64,000 bases of DNA from CBDBJK01 sp965206395 (lineage in GTDB: Bacteria; Chloroflexota; Dehalococcoidia; Lucifugimonadales; CATOSD01): contig CBDBJK010000037.1 of NCBI GenBank assembly GCA_965206395.1, positions 186,001-250,000 on the forward strand. The letters run 5' to 3'. Below, in pieces: positions 36,114 to 44,508 of the stretch. The notes below the pieces were generated by a model, which was not told the DNA's origin, made no database searches, and saw only the letters and a list, made by a program, of their open reading frames with translations. The translations under genes and the position numbers were made by a program. Within the stretch, counting starts at the first letter, position 1; the number at the start of each line of letters is the position of its first letter.

Positions 36114-37349
36114 TCAAACGCCATCTAGCCCAAGTGTAGCGCACATCAGCGGCGAGATGTCTGTCATATGCAACTCCGGCTTGTCGGGGGCACGCTCTGC
36201 AATGGCGTCGCCGATCAGCATCGCAATCGCCCGCTGGTCAGGTTCTTGCGGATGATAGGCGTGCATCCCAAGAGGCTTCAGCAGAGAGTGGAAGTTGGGG
36301 TAGATACTGACGCCAGGCTCCAGCAGGTAAATGTCGTCGCCGTAATGGTCGCCCGGAAAATCCACGCCAAGCTCTATCCGCTCCTCTCCGGTGAGGAATC
36401 GCCCAACATCGCTGGACTCGACTAGCGGCCTTGCGATTTTCTTGCCATCATCGCTAAGATACCACAGCCTGACCATCGTCGAGTCCAACCCGACGACGAA
36501 ATCCCTACCGAACCCTGAATGGGTTACGAGGTGTTTATAGCTAATGAAGCGCTCGGTGTGGTTCATGCCATGATCCGATGTCAACACCACTTGCATATCG
36601 GTTCCCATCTTTCTCTTGGCGGCGTCGATTATCTCGACAATGGCGCTATCCGTCTTCTTTAGCTCCTCCCAGAATCGCGGGTCACGAATCCCGCGACGGT
36701 GGGCGAACATATCCGGCGAGTGAAGATAGATGTACATGAATCTCACCGAACCGTCTAGGGCGTCGATTTCGCCGAGCAGACGGCGCATCTGGCTTGTCAC
36801 GGAACCCAGTAACGCGAGCTTGCCGACAGTATCGCTCCTGACGATTCCGAACGACTGTTTGGTTTCGCGCAGGCGGTCGAATATGGTCGGCACTTCGCCC
36901 AGCGCGCCAGGAGCGTACATCGATTTCTTGAGAGTCGGAGAGTGCCAAGGGAGCGCCCGGAATGGCATGTTGTGAACGTTCAGGTCGGGATAGGGCCCTC
37001 GTTGCGTTGCTATCTTCAGCACGCTGCTGCTCAACGCGAGCTTGAAAAACTTTCGCGGAAGCTCGCCGGGCAGGGAGTCCCACATAGCCAGTTTGCTAAA
37101 CTGCCTCCACGGGGAGTCCGACGGTCGCGCGAAGCGATACTGCATCCAGTAGCCCATCTGGTCGGGAGGCAACCCTGTGAACAGGGCCGCTCGCTGACAA
37201 TCGCTGTATCCTAGTACGGGCCGCATCGGATAAAAGGGGCAATCGTCTGCGAGATTGCGAAGATTCGGCGTGGTCTCGCTCGTAACGAACTCGTATCCAA
37301 GTCCATCGACGAGCATCAGGACGAGCGGCTGTGATGAGGGTTTAACCAA
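36114..37349 (-). CDS. Alkaline-phosphatase-superfamily phosphodiesterase/sulfatase-like protein
   Basis: A 411-residue member of the type I phosphodiesterase/nucleotide pyrophosphatase group. The first metal-binding Asp is in LMLVDGLGYE, and the nucleophile region is CQRAALFTGLPPDQMGY. SPDMFAHRRG, LTSDHGMNHT (metal DH) and HAYHP near the C-terminus complete the set. TTG 37349 is the start read. It is followed by the glycosyltransferase remains on the same strand, and another superfamily member lies at 40229. The pair next to a glycosyltransferase suggests work on phosphorylated glycolipids or envelope polymers (inference). Confidence 0.8.
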   Translation of the reverse strand: MVKPSSQPLVLMLVDGLGYEFVTSETTPNLRNLADDCPFYPMRPVLGYSDCQRAALFTGLPPDQMGYWMQYRFARPSDSPWRQFSKLAMWDSLPGELPRKFFKLALSSSVLKIATQRGPYPDLNVHNMPFRALPWHSPTLKKSMYAPGALGEVPTIFDRLRETKQSFGIVRSDTVGKLALLGSVTSQMRRLLGEIDALDGSVRFMYIYLHSPDMFAHRRGIRDPRFWEELKKTDSAIVEIIDAAKRKMGTDMQVVLTSDHGMNHTERFISYKHLVTHSGFGRDFVVGLDSTMVRLWYLSDDGKKIARPLVESSDVGRFLTGEERIELGVDFPGDHYGDDIYLLEPGVSIYPNFHSLLKPLGMHAYHPQEPDQRAIAMLIGDAIAERAPDKPELHMTDISPLMCATLGLDGV

Positions 37350-37464
37350 ATTCTAATCTATCTCAGCAGATGGAGCGACTAAGTGAGAATGTCAGCGCAT
37401 AAACAGGGTTCATAACATCGAGTTGGTCGTCAGCGAGCAAGGCCAAACCTGGGCATATGGCGGG

Positions 37465-38154
37465 CTAATCCGCGAGCACCGCAGCCTCTTCCTTCACTTC
37501 TTCCGCCACTAATGCCTGGTAGAGGTCTACGAACCTGTCCGCGATGATGTCCCATGTGTACTCGCGCAGAACGATCTCGCGGGCGTTGCGGCCTAGCTGT
37601 TCCGCCAGTTCCGGCGCACGCGTCAGCGACTGGATTTTCTGCGCGAGGTCCTCGACGTCGCCCATTTCGCAAAGCAGGCCGTAGTCGTTGCCCTCCAGTA
37701 GCGAAGGCAGACCGCCTACCCTTGTAGTAATAACAGCTTTCCCGCAGGCCATCGCCTCAAGAGCGGTGAGCGGAAATGCCTCGGAAAACGACGGCACCGT
37801 GTAGAACAAGGAGTCGCAATAGTATTGCTTGAGATCGCCGTTCAGCACCTTGCCCACGAAGGTTACACGGGAGTCTATGCCCAACTCCGTCGCCAACGTC
37901 TCCAGCTTCTTGCGCTCAGGGCCATCGCCGACGATTACGCAGGATATAGAGCATTCGCGCAACGCCCGAATAAGAACGTCGACGCCCTTTCGCGGCTCAA
38001 GGCGTCCAACAAACAGGCAAAAATCTGCATCCGGCAAACCAACGTTACGTGGGAAGTGTTCCAAAACGTCTATGTACGGGCTGAACAGATGCTCATTGAC
38101 GCCGTTCGCTACGACGACGATCTTTTCAGGGCTGATATTCCAGCGTCGCTCTAG
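37465..38154 (-). pseudogene. Glycosyltransferase family 4-like, 3' part split by IS5 copy B
   Basis: C-terminal domain of a GT4 (retaining, GT-B fold) glycosyltransferase. From the IS boundary: LERRWNISPEKIVVVANGVN, FVGRLEPRKGVDVLIRAL, the donor-binding VGDGPERKKLE and PSFSEAFPLTALEAMACGKAVI, with the E-x7-E motif (EAFPLTALE). It stops at 37465. Joined with 39352-39888 at the CTAG target, the frame runs EQKTELERRWNIS without a break. A CTAG stands on both sides of the IS, so the insertion is recent. Confidence 0.92.
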
Positions 38155-39351
38155 GGATGCTCTGAATAAGTCCCGATGGCTTGTGGGATAGTAAAATAGG
38201 GCCAAGGGCTGAAGACGGGGGAGGAGAGGCAATGAACCAGCCGACGTTTGCGGACTTGGACTACGAGAGCAAGAAGCGAAAGACTCGCCGGGAGAAGTTC
38301 CTTGAGCGCATGGATGGACTGATCCCTTGGGAAGAGTTGGAAGAGCGCATTCGACCGTTCTATCCCAAGGCCGGTCGTGGTCGGCGGCCCTACGAGTTAT
38401 CGGTGATGCTACGGATACACTGCGTGCAGTTGTTTTACAACCTGAGCGACCCTGGGATGGAGGACATGCTCTATGAGGTCGAATCGGTGAGGCGGTTCGT
38501 AGGGCTGAGACTGCCTGGGCCGCTGCCGGACGAGACGACGATTCTGAACTTCCGCCACCTGCTGGAAGAGCATGAGTTGGGCGCGGGTCTGTTCGAGGAG
38601 ATCAACCGCTATCTGGAGTCCAAGGGTCTCCGTCTTCAGGAGGGGACGATAGTGGACGCGAGCATCATAGCGGCGCCCTCATCGACGAAGAATCGGGCTA
38701 AAGAGCGCGACCCCGAGATGCACCAGACGAAGAAGGGTAACGAGTGGCACTTCGGGATGAAGGTGCACATCGGTGTGGACTCGCAGACGGGAGTGGTGCA
38801 CAGCATGACCACGACATCTGCGAACGTGCATGACCTGACTGAGTTGCCCCGGTTGCTGCACGGTGGGGAGTCTCAGGTGTGGGGAGATGCTGGGTATCAG
38901 GGAGTTGACAAGAGGCCGGGGAACCGGGGCTTGGACGTGGAGTGGCAGGTGGCGATGAGGCCCGGCCAGCGTCGGAAGCTGGAGCCTGGGAGCCCTGAGG
39001 CGGTGTCGGAGAAGCGCAAAGCGTCGGTCAGAGCTAAGGTGGAGCATCCGTTCCTGTACATCAAGCGGCACTTCGGCTACGCCAAGGTCCGCTACAGGGG
39101 GCTGTCCAAGAACACGCAGCGGCTGATGACGCTGCTGGGGTTTGCCAACTTGATGAGGGCCGAACAGTACCTGGCGGCGTGAGACCTTGTATAAGTGCGC
39201 CCAAAATCAGGGCTAAGGGCGGCGAAAGGCCCTGTCAGGGCCGGTTGTAGGCCGACAATAACCCTCACCACGGTGCCATGAGGCAATTTAACGCCCCCAA
39301 AACCACTCCGGTCAACTCGGCCCAGCCTGAAGCCGATTGTTCAGAGCATCC
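38155..39351 (+). mobile_element. IS5-group element, copy B (1197 bp)
   Basis: Inverted ends GGATGCTCTGAATAA (38155) and, reversed, GGATGCTCTGAACAA (39351). It is flanked by identical CTAG at 38151-38154 and 39352-39355, a clean target duplication. It is related to copy A with clear divergence. It carries one intact transposase and splits the glycosyltransferase gene. Confidence 0.95.
38232..39182 (+). CDS. IS5-group transposase (copy B)
   Basis: A 316-residue DDE transposase. ATG 38232 follows GAGGAGAGGC; the open frame extends upstream to 38181 but is not family-like. Catalytic Asp in VDASIIAAPS, Asp in WGDAGYQGVDK and Glu in KVEHPFLYIKR. It differs from copy A at many sites (for example LRLPGPLPD against LKLSGPLPD), so the two are separate lineages of the same IS type. 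With matching ends and target duplication it may be active. Confidence 0.95.
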   Translation: MNQPTFADLDYESKKRKTRREKFLERMDGLIPWEELEERIRPFYPKAGRGRRPYELSVMLRIHCVQLFYNLSDPGMEDMLYEVESVRRFVGLRLPGPLPDETTILNFRHLLEEHELGAGLFEEINRYLESKGLRLQEGTIVDASIIAAPSSTKNRAKERDPEMHQTKKGNEWHFGMKVHIGVDSQTGVVHSMTTTSANVHDLTELPRLLHGGESQVWGDAGYQGVDKRPGNRGLDVEWQVAMRPGQRRKLEPGSPEAVSEKRKASVRAKVEHPFLYIKRHFGYAKVRYRGLSKNTQRLMTLLGFANLMRAEQYLAA

Positions 39352-39888
39352 CTAGCTCGGTTTTCTGCTCCGGGTACAGCACCGCTATGGTTACCGCGCG
39401 CCTGTACAGGCGGACGTTGAACAGGTTATAGACCGTCTTGCGAAGTATACGCTCGGTGAGGGAGGGATAATAGCACGTCCAGGGAGTTGAGTCGTGCTCC
39501 GTGTACACTATGGGGGTCGAGTGGTGGAAAATGCTTATCAACAGCCCGGAAAGGTTACCGTGACAGTGAACAACGTCAAACGGTTCCCCGGAGTTGCGAA
39601 TAATTCGCAGCGTGCTCCAGGCCGCAAGCATGTTACCAATCAGGTGTAGAATAATCCACAGAGAGAATCCCGCCCGACGGCAGAAGTTGCCGAACCATAG
39701 CGGCGTTCCAACCTGGTGAATCATATATTGGTCGTCTTCCGGCATAATCCCTTCGGAATCAGAGATCATGTGGACGCTGTGACCCAACCGAGCCAGACTC
39801 CGAGCGTGATTAAGCAAGACGAACTCGGCCCCTCCAGCCAGGCTGGAGGAATGGGGCGGACTCCGCGAGATACGATGAGCAGGTTCAA
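39352..39888 (-). pseudogene. Glycosyltransferase family 4-like, 5' part, with frameshift
   Basis: N-terminal domain of the glycosyltransferase. TTG 39888 (after TAGGAGACC) reads MNLLIVSRGVRPIPPAW. Then a 1-nt shift near 39835-39845 is needed to reach GGAEFVLLNHARSLARLGHS, the usual GG(A)EF acceptor-site start. VVHCHGNLSGLL and VYTEHDSTPWT follow, and the part ends at EQKTEL where IS5 copy B begins. So this gene has two lesions, a frameshift and an insertion. Confidence 0.85.
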
Positions 39889-40228
39889 TTGCGGTCTCCT
39901 AATATACAACAAACAGTGCAATACAGGGAACCACAAGCTCTTTCTAAACCGCACGGCTGCTCGTCGGCTAGGGGCCTGTGTATGCACTGGCATTCCGACT
40001 CGTCCGCGCTAACGAAAAATGTTCTGAATCTTCGCCAGACGCGGAATTATGTCCTGAAAAGTATATCATATGAATACACTGAGGTCAACACCCAATTTTA
40101 TTGTCAACTCCACCCATGTATTATCAGGGGTATCCACGGGGGTGTAATTACTCAGTGATATGGGTAAAATCACGCAATCGCCATATTGAGCGGATTCCAG
40201 TTCGTCGCGAATGAAAGGAGTCAACCAA
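39889..40228. other. Intergenic region between divergent genes
   Basis: About 340 bp, A/T-richer than its surroundings, between the glycosyltransferase start and the plus-strand phosphatase. It must carry promoters for both, but I see no clear -35/-10 pair and no RNA gene. Confidence 0.4.
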
Positions 40229-41854
40229 GTGAATAGCCGTGAGCCGAAAAATAGAGTCCTGGTTATCGGACTCGATGGGGCTGTCCCAGAAATCATCGAC
40301 AAGCTGATCGCCGAGGGGCGTATGCCTAATATGGCAAAGGTCTATGAACGGGGCGCGCACGGCATCTTGAAATCTACGATACCCTCGATTTCATCGCTCG
40401 CGTGGGCCTCCTTCGTGACGGGAAACCACCCAGGCAAGCACGGCATATTCGGGTTCGAGGGGCGCGAGCAAGACTCGTATCAGACCCGTCTCATGTATGC
40501 CACCGACATGCGCACGAAGCCTCTCTGGAGCATGCTTAGCGAGGCGGAGCGGCGTATTGTGATGATTAACGTTATCATGTCCTACCCGCCTACCAGGGTC
40601 AACGGCGTGCTCGTTTCCGGCTTCCTTGCGCCAATGGAGACCTTGCATAGAGGCTTCACGTACCCCCCTGAGTTAGCCGAAGAGCTTGTTAACGACGGAT
40701 ACAAGGTAGAGCCGGAGGTGTTAATCTACCAGTCCCGCGAGCGTTATGTGGAAGAGGTCTTTTCGGTGATGGAGCATCGAGCAAAAGCTACACGCAAACT
40801 CCTCAATAAGGACGACTGGGACTTCTTCATGGTCGTGTTCACAAGCACCGACCGACTTCAGCACCGATTCTGGTAATGGATGGAACCCGAACATTTCGAT
40901 ACAGACCCGGAGGACGTAAAGAAATATGGCGACGTGATTTATCGATGTTACGAGCGTCTGGACGAGATAATAGGGGAGTTGCTTGATGATGTCGGCAACG
41001 ACATGAACATCATATTCATGTCAGATCACGGCTTCGGTTACGCCAAAACCAACCTGAACCTCCATAACTGGCTTGTCGAGGAGGGCCTGCTTCACCTGCG
41101 GCTGACACCATGGCGGCGGTTTGTTCTGTCGCGGTATCGAGGCCTGACAACATGGATGGGCAGGCTTGGACTCATGGGCATCGTGCCATTTGTGCGAAAA
41201 TACCTGCCCGGCGGGTTCCGCAAGATGACGGGCACATTCAGAATCAACGACGCAGTAGACTGGTCCAAAACAAAGGTCTATTCGCTGGAAAAGGCATTAT
41301 ACATCAATCTCAAAGGCCGGGACCCCAAAGGCGTCGTCAATCCAGGACAGGAGTACGAGGACTTGAGGGACAGCTTGATAGAAAAACTCCAGGCCATAAA
41401 TGACCCTGCGACCGGCGAGCCAATTGTCGAGAAGGTGTTCAAGACCGAAGACGTTTACTGGGGAGCGCACGCGGACGAAGGCGGCGACCTGCTTGTGCGT
41501 TTCAAAAAGGGATACCGACACTGGCCCCGGCTCGCTCCAGGGGCGCCCTTGATAACCGAGGAGAAGGTTTTCTGCTCATATCATCACGACCACGAAGACG
41601 GCTTCTTCGCTATGATCGGGCCGAACGTGCAACAGGGCGCAACGGGCACAGCGAATATCGTAGACCTCGCGCCCACGATTATGCACCTGCTGTCAGTGCC
41701 GATTCCAAATGGGCTTGACGGCGAGGTAATGCGTTCTATGATGGACGAGACATCGGAAGCGGCCCAACGCCTCACCACTTACCAGGAACCAGAGGATGGC
41801 CGTTCCAGGGTACGTGACCGAATCAGGACGCTTCGCTCCAAGGGGAAAATCTGA
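40229..41854 (+). pseudogene. Alkaline-phosphatase-superfamily phosphodiesterase with in-frame TAA
   Basis: About 541 codons. I chose GTG 40229 (AAAGGAG just upstream, reading VNSREPKNRVLVIGLDGAVP). The N-terminal metal Asp is in GLDGA, and the nucleophile region is SISSLAWASFVTGNHPGKHG. TAA at 40874-40876 falls in LQHRFW-stop-WMEPEHFD, where relatives have a residue such as Lys or Arg. The frame then continues with MSDHGFGYAKTNLNLHNWLVEEGL (metal DH) and the C-terminal DLAPTIMHLLSVPIP. If the stop were read through, the enzyme would be complete. Type I phosphodiesterase/nucleotide pyrophosphatase group; substrate unknown. Confidence 0.88.
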
Positions 41855-41918
41855 ACAGACAAAATCTGCCAAAGGGAGGGAGTTTTGGATGATACACTGG
41901 CTTTTGCTGGCGATACGC

Positions 41919-42005
41919 CCTGACCTCACACCCTTCCCCTCTCCGTGAACGGAGAGGGGTGCCTAAAAACCAGGCCTATTGTCGATTTCTCGGGGTGAGG
42001 TCAGG
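41919..42005. repeat. MITE-like repeat, family A copy 2
   Basis: Inverted ends CCTGACCTCAC and GTGAGGTCAGG (11 bp, perfect) with an inner hairpin CCCCTCTCCG/CGGAGAGGGG and the tract CTAAAAACCAGG. In reverse orientation it matches the element at 18674-18767. There is no ORF, which fits a non-autonomous MITE. Confidence 0.7.
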
Positions 42006-42098
42006 AGGCATGACACACACTGCATCTGGATATGAAGTCATCCTTTTGCTGTCAATCAGAGAGGACGATAGCAAAAAATAACAACCGAGGAGGAATTC

Positions 42099-42308
42099 AT
42101 GAGCAGCGAATCAACCGACAAGGAAGTCGATGAGCGTTTCAGCATCGTGAAGCGGCTCTACGGCGACAGACTGACCACTGAACAACTCGACGAGGTGCGA
42201 AAGGGCGTCGTGGGCATCGTGGAGGCCGCCGAAGCCCTGAGAGCGGTGAAGCTGGAAAACGGCGACGAGCCTTTCTCTGTGTTCGTGCCATATCGCAAGG
42301 AGGGTTAG
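42099..42308 (+). CDS. Small amidase-associated protein
   Basis: A 69-residue protein (MSSESTDKEVDERFSIVKRL) starting at ATG 42099 after GAGGAGGAATTC and ending 3 bp before the amidase start. The helical sequence YGDRLTTEQLDEVRKGVVGI and VEAAEALRAVKLENGDEPF resembles the small GatC/AtzG-type partners that sit beside amidase-signature enzymes. By position and size it may be a partner or chaperone of the amidase; this is inference. No enzyme motif is present. Confidence 0.7.
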   Translation: MSSESTDKEVDERFSIVKRLYGDRLTTEQLDEVRKGVVGIVEAAEALRAVKLENGDEPFSVFVPYRKEG

Positions 42309-42311
42309 GTC

Positions 42312-43718
42312 ATGGCAAACAGCGTCGTCTTTATGCCAATACGAGAGCTGAGTGAGCTTGTGCGCACGAAACAGGTGTCGCCAGTGGAGCTTGCCGAGAT
42401 TTTCGGGAAGCGTTTAGAAACACTCGGGCCGGACTACAACGCCGTCGTGACTTTGACCCACGAGCGCGCGCTCCAACAGGCGCGACGAGCCGAGCAGGAG
42501 ATTGCGTCGGGCAACTACAAAGGCCATCTGCACGGCATACCATACGGTGGCAAGGACTTGCTGGCTACGTCAGAAGGCATTCCGACCTCATGGGGAGCCG
42601 CCCCTCTGCGCAATCAGACCTTTGATTACGACGCAACCGTCGTCAAGAAGCTAGAGGAAGCCGGGGCCGTGCTTTCGGCAAAGCTCGCAATGGTGGAGTT
42701 TGCCGGAGGAGCGGGCTACCGCCAACCCTACGCCTCATTCACCGGGCCGGGCATTACCCCCTGGGACAAGAACATGTGGAGCGGCGGCTCGTCCAGTGGT
42801 TCGGGCGCGGCGACGGCGGCGGGCCTTGTTCCGTTCGCCATCGGCTCCGAGACCGGAGGCTCTATTATATCGCCAGCCAGCAACTGCGGCGTGGCAGGAC
42901 TGCGTCCCACTTACGGGCGCGTGAGCCGCTATGGGGCGATGGCCCTGTCCTGGACGCTCGACAAACTGGGGCCGCTATGCCAGACCGCCGACGACTGTGG
43001 CCTGGTGCTTGAGACCATCGCAGGGCCGGACCCTAACGATCCAACGACTACAAACAGGGTGTTCAAGTACGATGACTCCGATGTGTCGTCCCGCCGATTC
43101 AGGATTGGCGTCCTCAAGGGCGTTGCCGACGCCGCAAGTGATCCGATGCGCCTCAACTTCGAGCGTGCGCTGAAGACGCTAGAGCCAGTCGCCACAATCG
43201 AGGAGGTCGAATTCTCCGACTTGCCGCACGAGGCAATCAACCGCACGATCATGTTCGCCGAGGCCGCAAACGCGTTCGATGAATTCGTGGAGAGCGGCAA
43301 GCCAGCAGAGCTTACCGCGCTTGAAGACCGCTACGGCCTTTACGCTCGTGTAACAGTCCTTGCGAAGGACTATATAAAAGCGGTGCGTCTGAGAAAATTC
43401 ATGGCTGTGAACGCCGACGAGGTCATGTCTCGTTTCGACGCGCTGATTGCGCCAACGCGGTTTACTACAGCCACGCCTCTCGACCAGGAATTCCGAAGCG
43501 CTGCACTGCATTCAGGAAAAGATACTATGGGCGCGGTAGGAAATGGGGCCGGGCTTCCCGCCATATCCGTGCCGAGCGGTTTTTCGGACGAAGGCCTGCC
43601 GACGGGAATACAGTTCATGGGCAGAGCATACGATGAGAACGCCGTCCTCGCTGTGGCTCGTGCCTACCAACTGCTTACCGACTGGCATCTGCAGCATCCA
43701 CCCGACCTGATTGACTAA
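42312..43718 (+). CDS. Amidase-signature family amidase
   Basis: A 468-residue amidase (AS family). The Ser-Ser-Lys triad is visible: Lys in GGKDLLA, the cis-Ser in WSGGSSSGSGAA, and the nucleophile Ser in GSETGGSIISPAS. GLRPTYGRVSR follows as in family members, and the C-terminus reads GLPTGIQFMGRAYDE. It cleaves a C-N amide bond; the substrate is not inferable. ATG 42312 follows AAGGAGGGTTAGGTC. The small protein upstream is translationally coupled (stop and start 3 bp apart), and a broken S51 peptidase follows. Confidence 0.93.
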   Translation: MANSVVFMPIRELSELVRTKQVSPVELAEIFGKRLETLGPDYNAVVTLTHERALQQARRAEQEIASGNYKGHLHGIPYGGKDLLATSEGIPTSWGAAPLRNQTFDYDATVVKKLEEAGAVLSAKLAMVEFAGGAGYRQPYASFTGPGITPWDKNMWSGGSSSGSGAATAAGLVPFAIGSETGGSIISPASNCGVAGLRPTYGRVSRYGAMALSWTLDKLGPLCQTADDCGLVLETIAGPDPNDPTTTNRVFKYDDSDVSSRRFRIGVLKGVADAASDPMRLNFERALKTLEPVATIEEVEFSDLPHEAINRTIMFAEAANAFDEFVESGKPAELTALEDRYGLYARVTVLAKDYIKAVRLRKFMAVNADEVMSRFDALIAPTRFTTATPLDQEFRSAALHSGKDTMGAVGNGAGLPAISVPSGFSDEGLPTGIQFMGRAYDENAVLAVARAYQLLTDWHLQHPPDLID

Positions 43719-43742
43719 TGGAGCTATAGAGGTGACCTTAAT

Positions 43743-44495
43743 ATGGGCAAAATAGTCGCCATAGGTGGCGGAGATATGCGCGCGCTTGAGACGCTTGCCA
43801 TCGACAAAGAAATCATCGCATTGTCTGGCAAGAGTCGTCCGAAGGCGCTGTTTATCCCGACCGCAAGCAGTGATTCTCAAGAATACTGGCAGGCGTTCCA
43901 GAACGCTTATGGCACGGAGCTTGGATGCGAGACCAATGTGCTATATCTGCTCAACGTCAATCCGACAAAAGACGAGCTTGAGGAGAAAATACTTTCTTCA
44001 GACCTGATATACGTCGGCGGCGGCAACACGCTCATGATGATGCGACGCTGGCGAAGGCTCGGAGTCGATAAAATCCTTGAGACCGCCTACAACAGAGACA
44101 TCGTGCTCACTGGCCTCAGCGCAGGCTGCATCTGCTGGTTCAGTTGGGGTCACAGCGACTCCATGGCCTTCTAAAGCCCGAACGATTGGAACTATGTAAG
44201 GGTGAAGGGCATGGGATTCATCGACGCCTTGGGCTGTCCTCACTACGACAGTGACACCGCCGGCGTGAAGCGAGAGCAGGACTTTCAGCAGATGATGCGA
44301 AGGCACTCGAACATAGGAATCGCCATCGACAACAACTGCGCAATTGAGGTAGTTGACAATAGGTATAGAATAATCACATCACAAAATGGCGCGGGAGCTT
44401 ACAAGCTCATCAAACAACGCGGAGAGCTTGCCATAGAGCGAATCGAGCAGAAGGGGGAGTACGCGCCAATCGCCAGTCTGTTGCAGAAGAAGTAG
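43743..44495 (+). pseudogene. Peptidase S51 (dipeptidase E-like) with in-frame TAA
   Basis: 250 codons in one frame from ATG 43743 (MGKIVAIGGGDMRALETL). The catalytic Ser is in LTGLSAGCICW, VGGGNTLMM precedes it, and the His/Glu region lies further on. TAA at 44172-44174 splits SDSMAF-stop-SPNDWNYVRV; relatives have a residue such as Tyr here, one base away. The rest (GFIDALGCPHYDS) is typical to the stop at 44495. S51 enzymes cleave Asp-X or cyanophycin-type dipeptides. The full fold is coded apart from one codon, so this is a recent null. Confidence 0.9.
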
Positions 44496-44508
44496 AGGAG
44501 GGTGTCCG

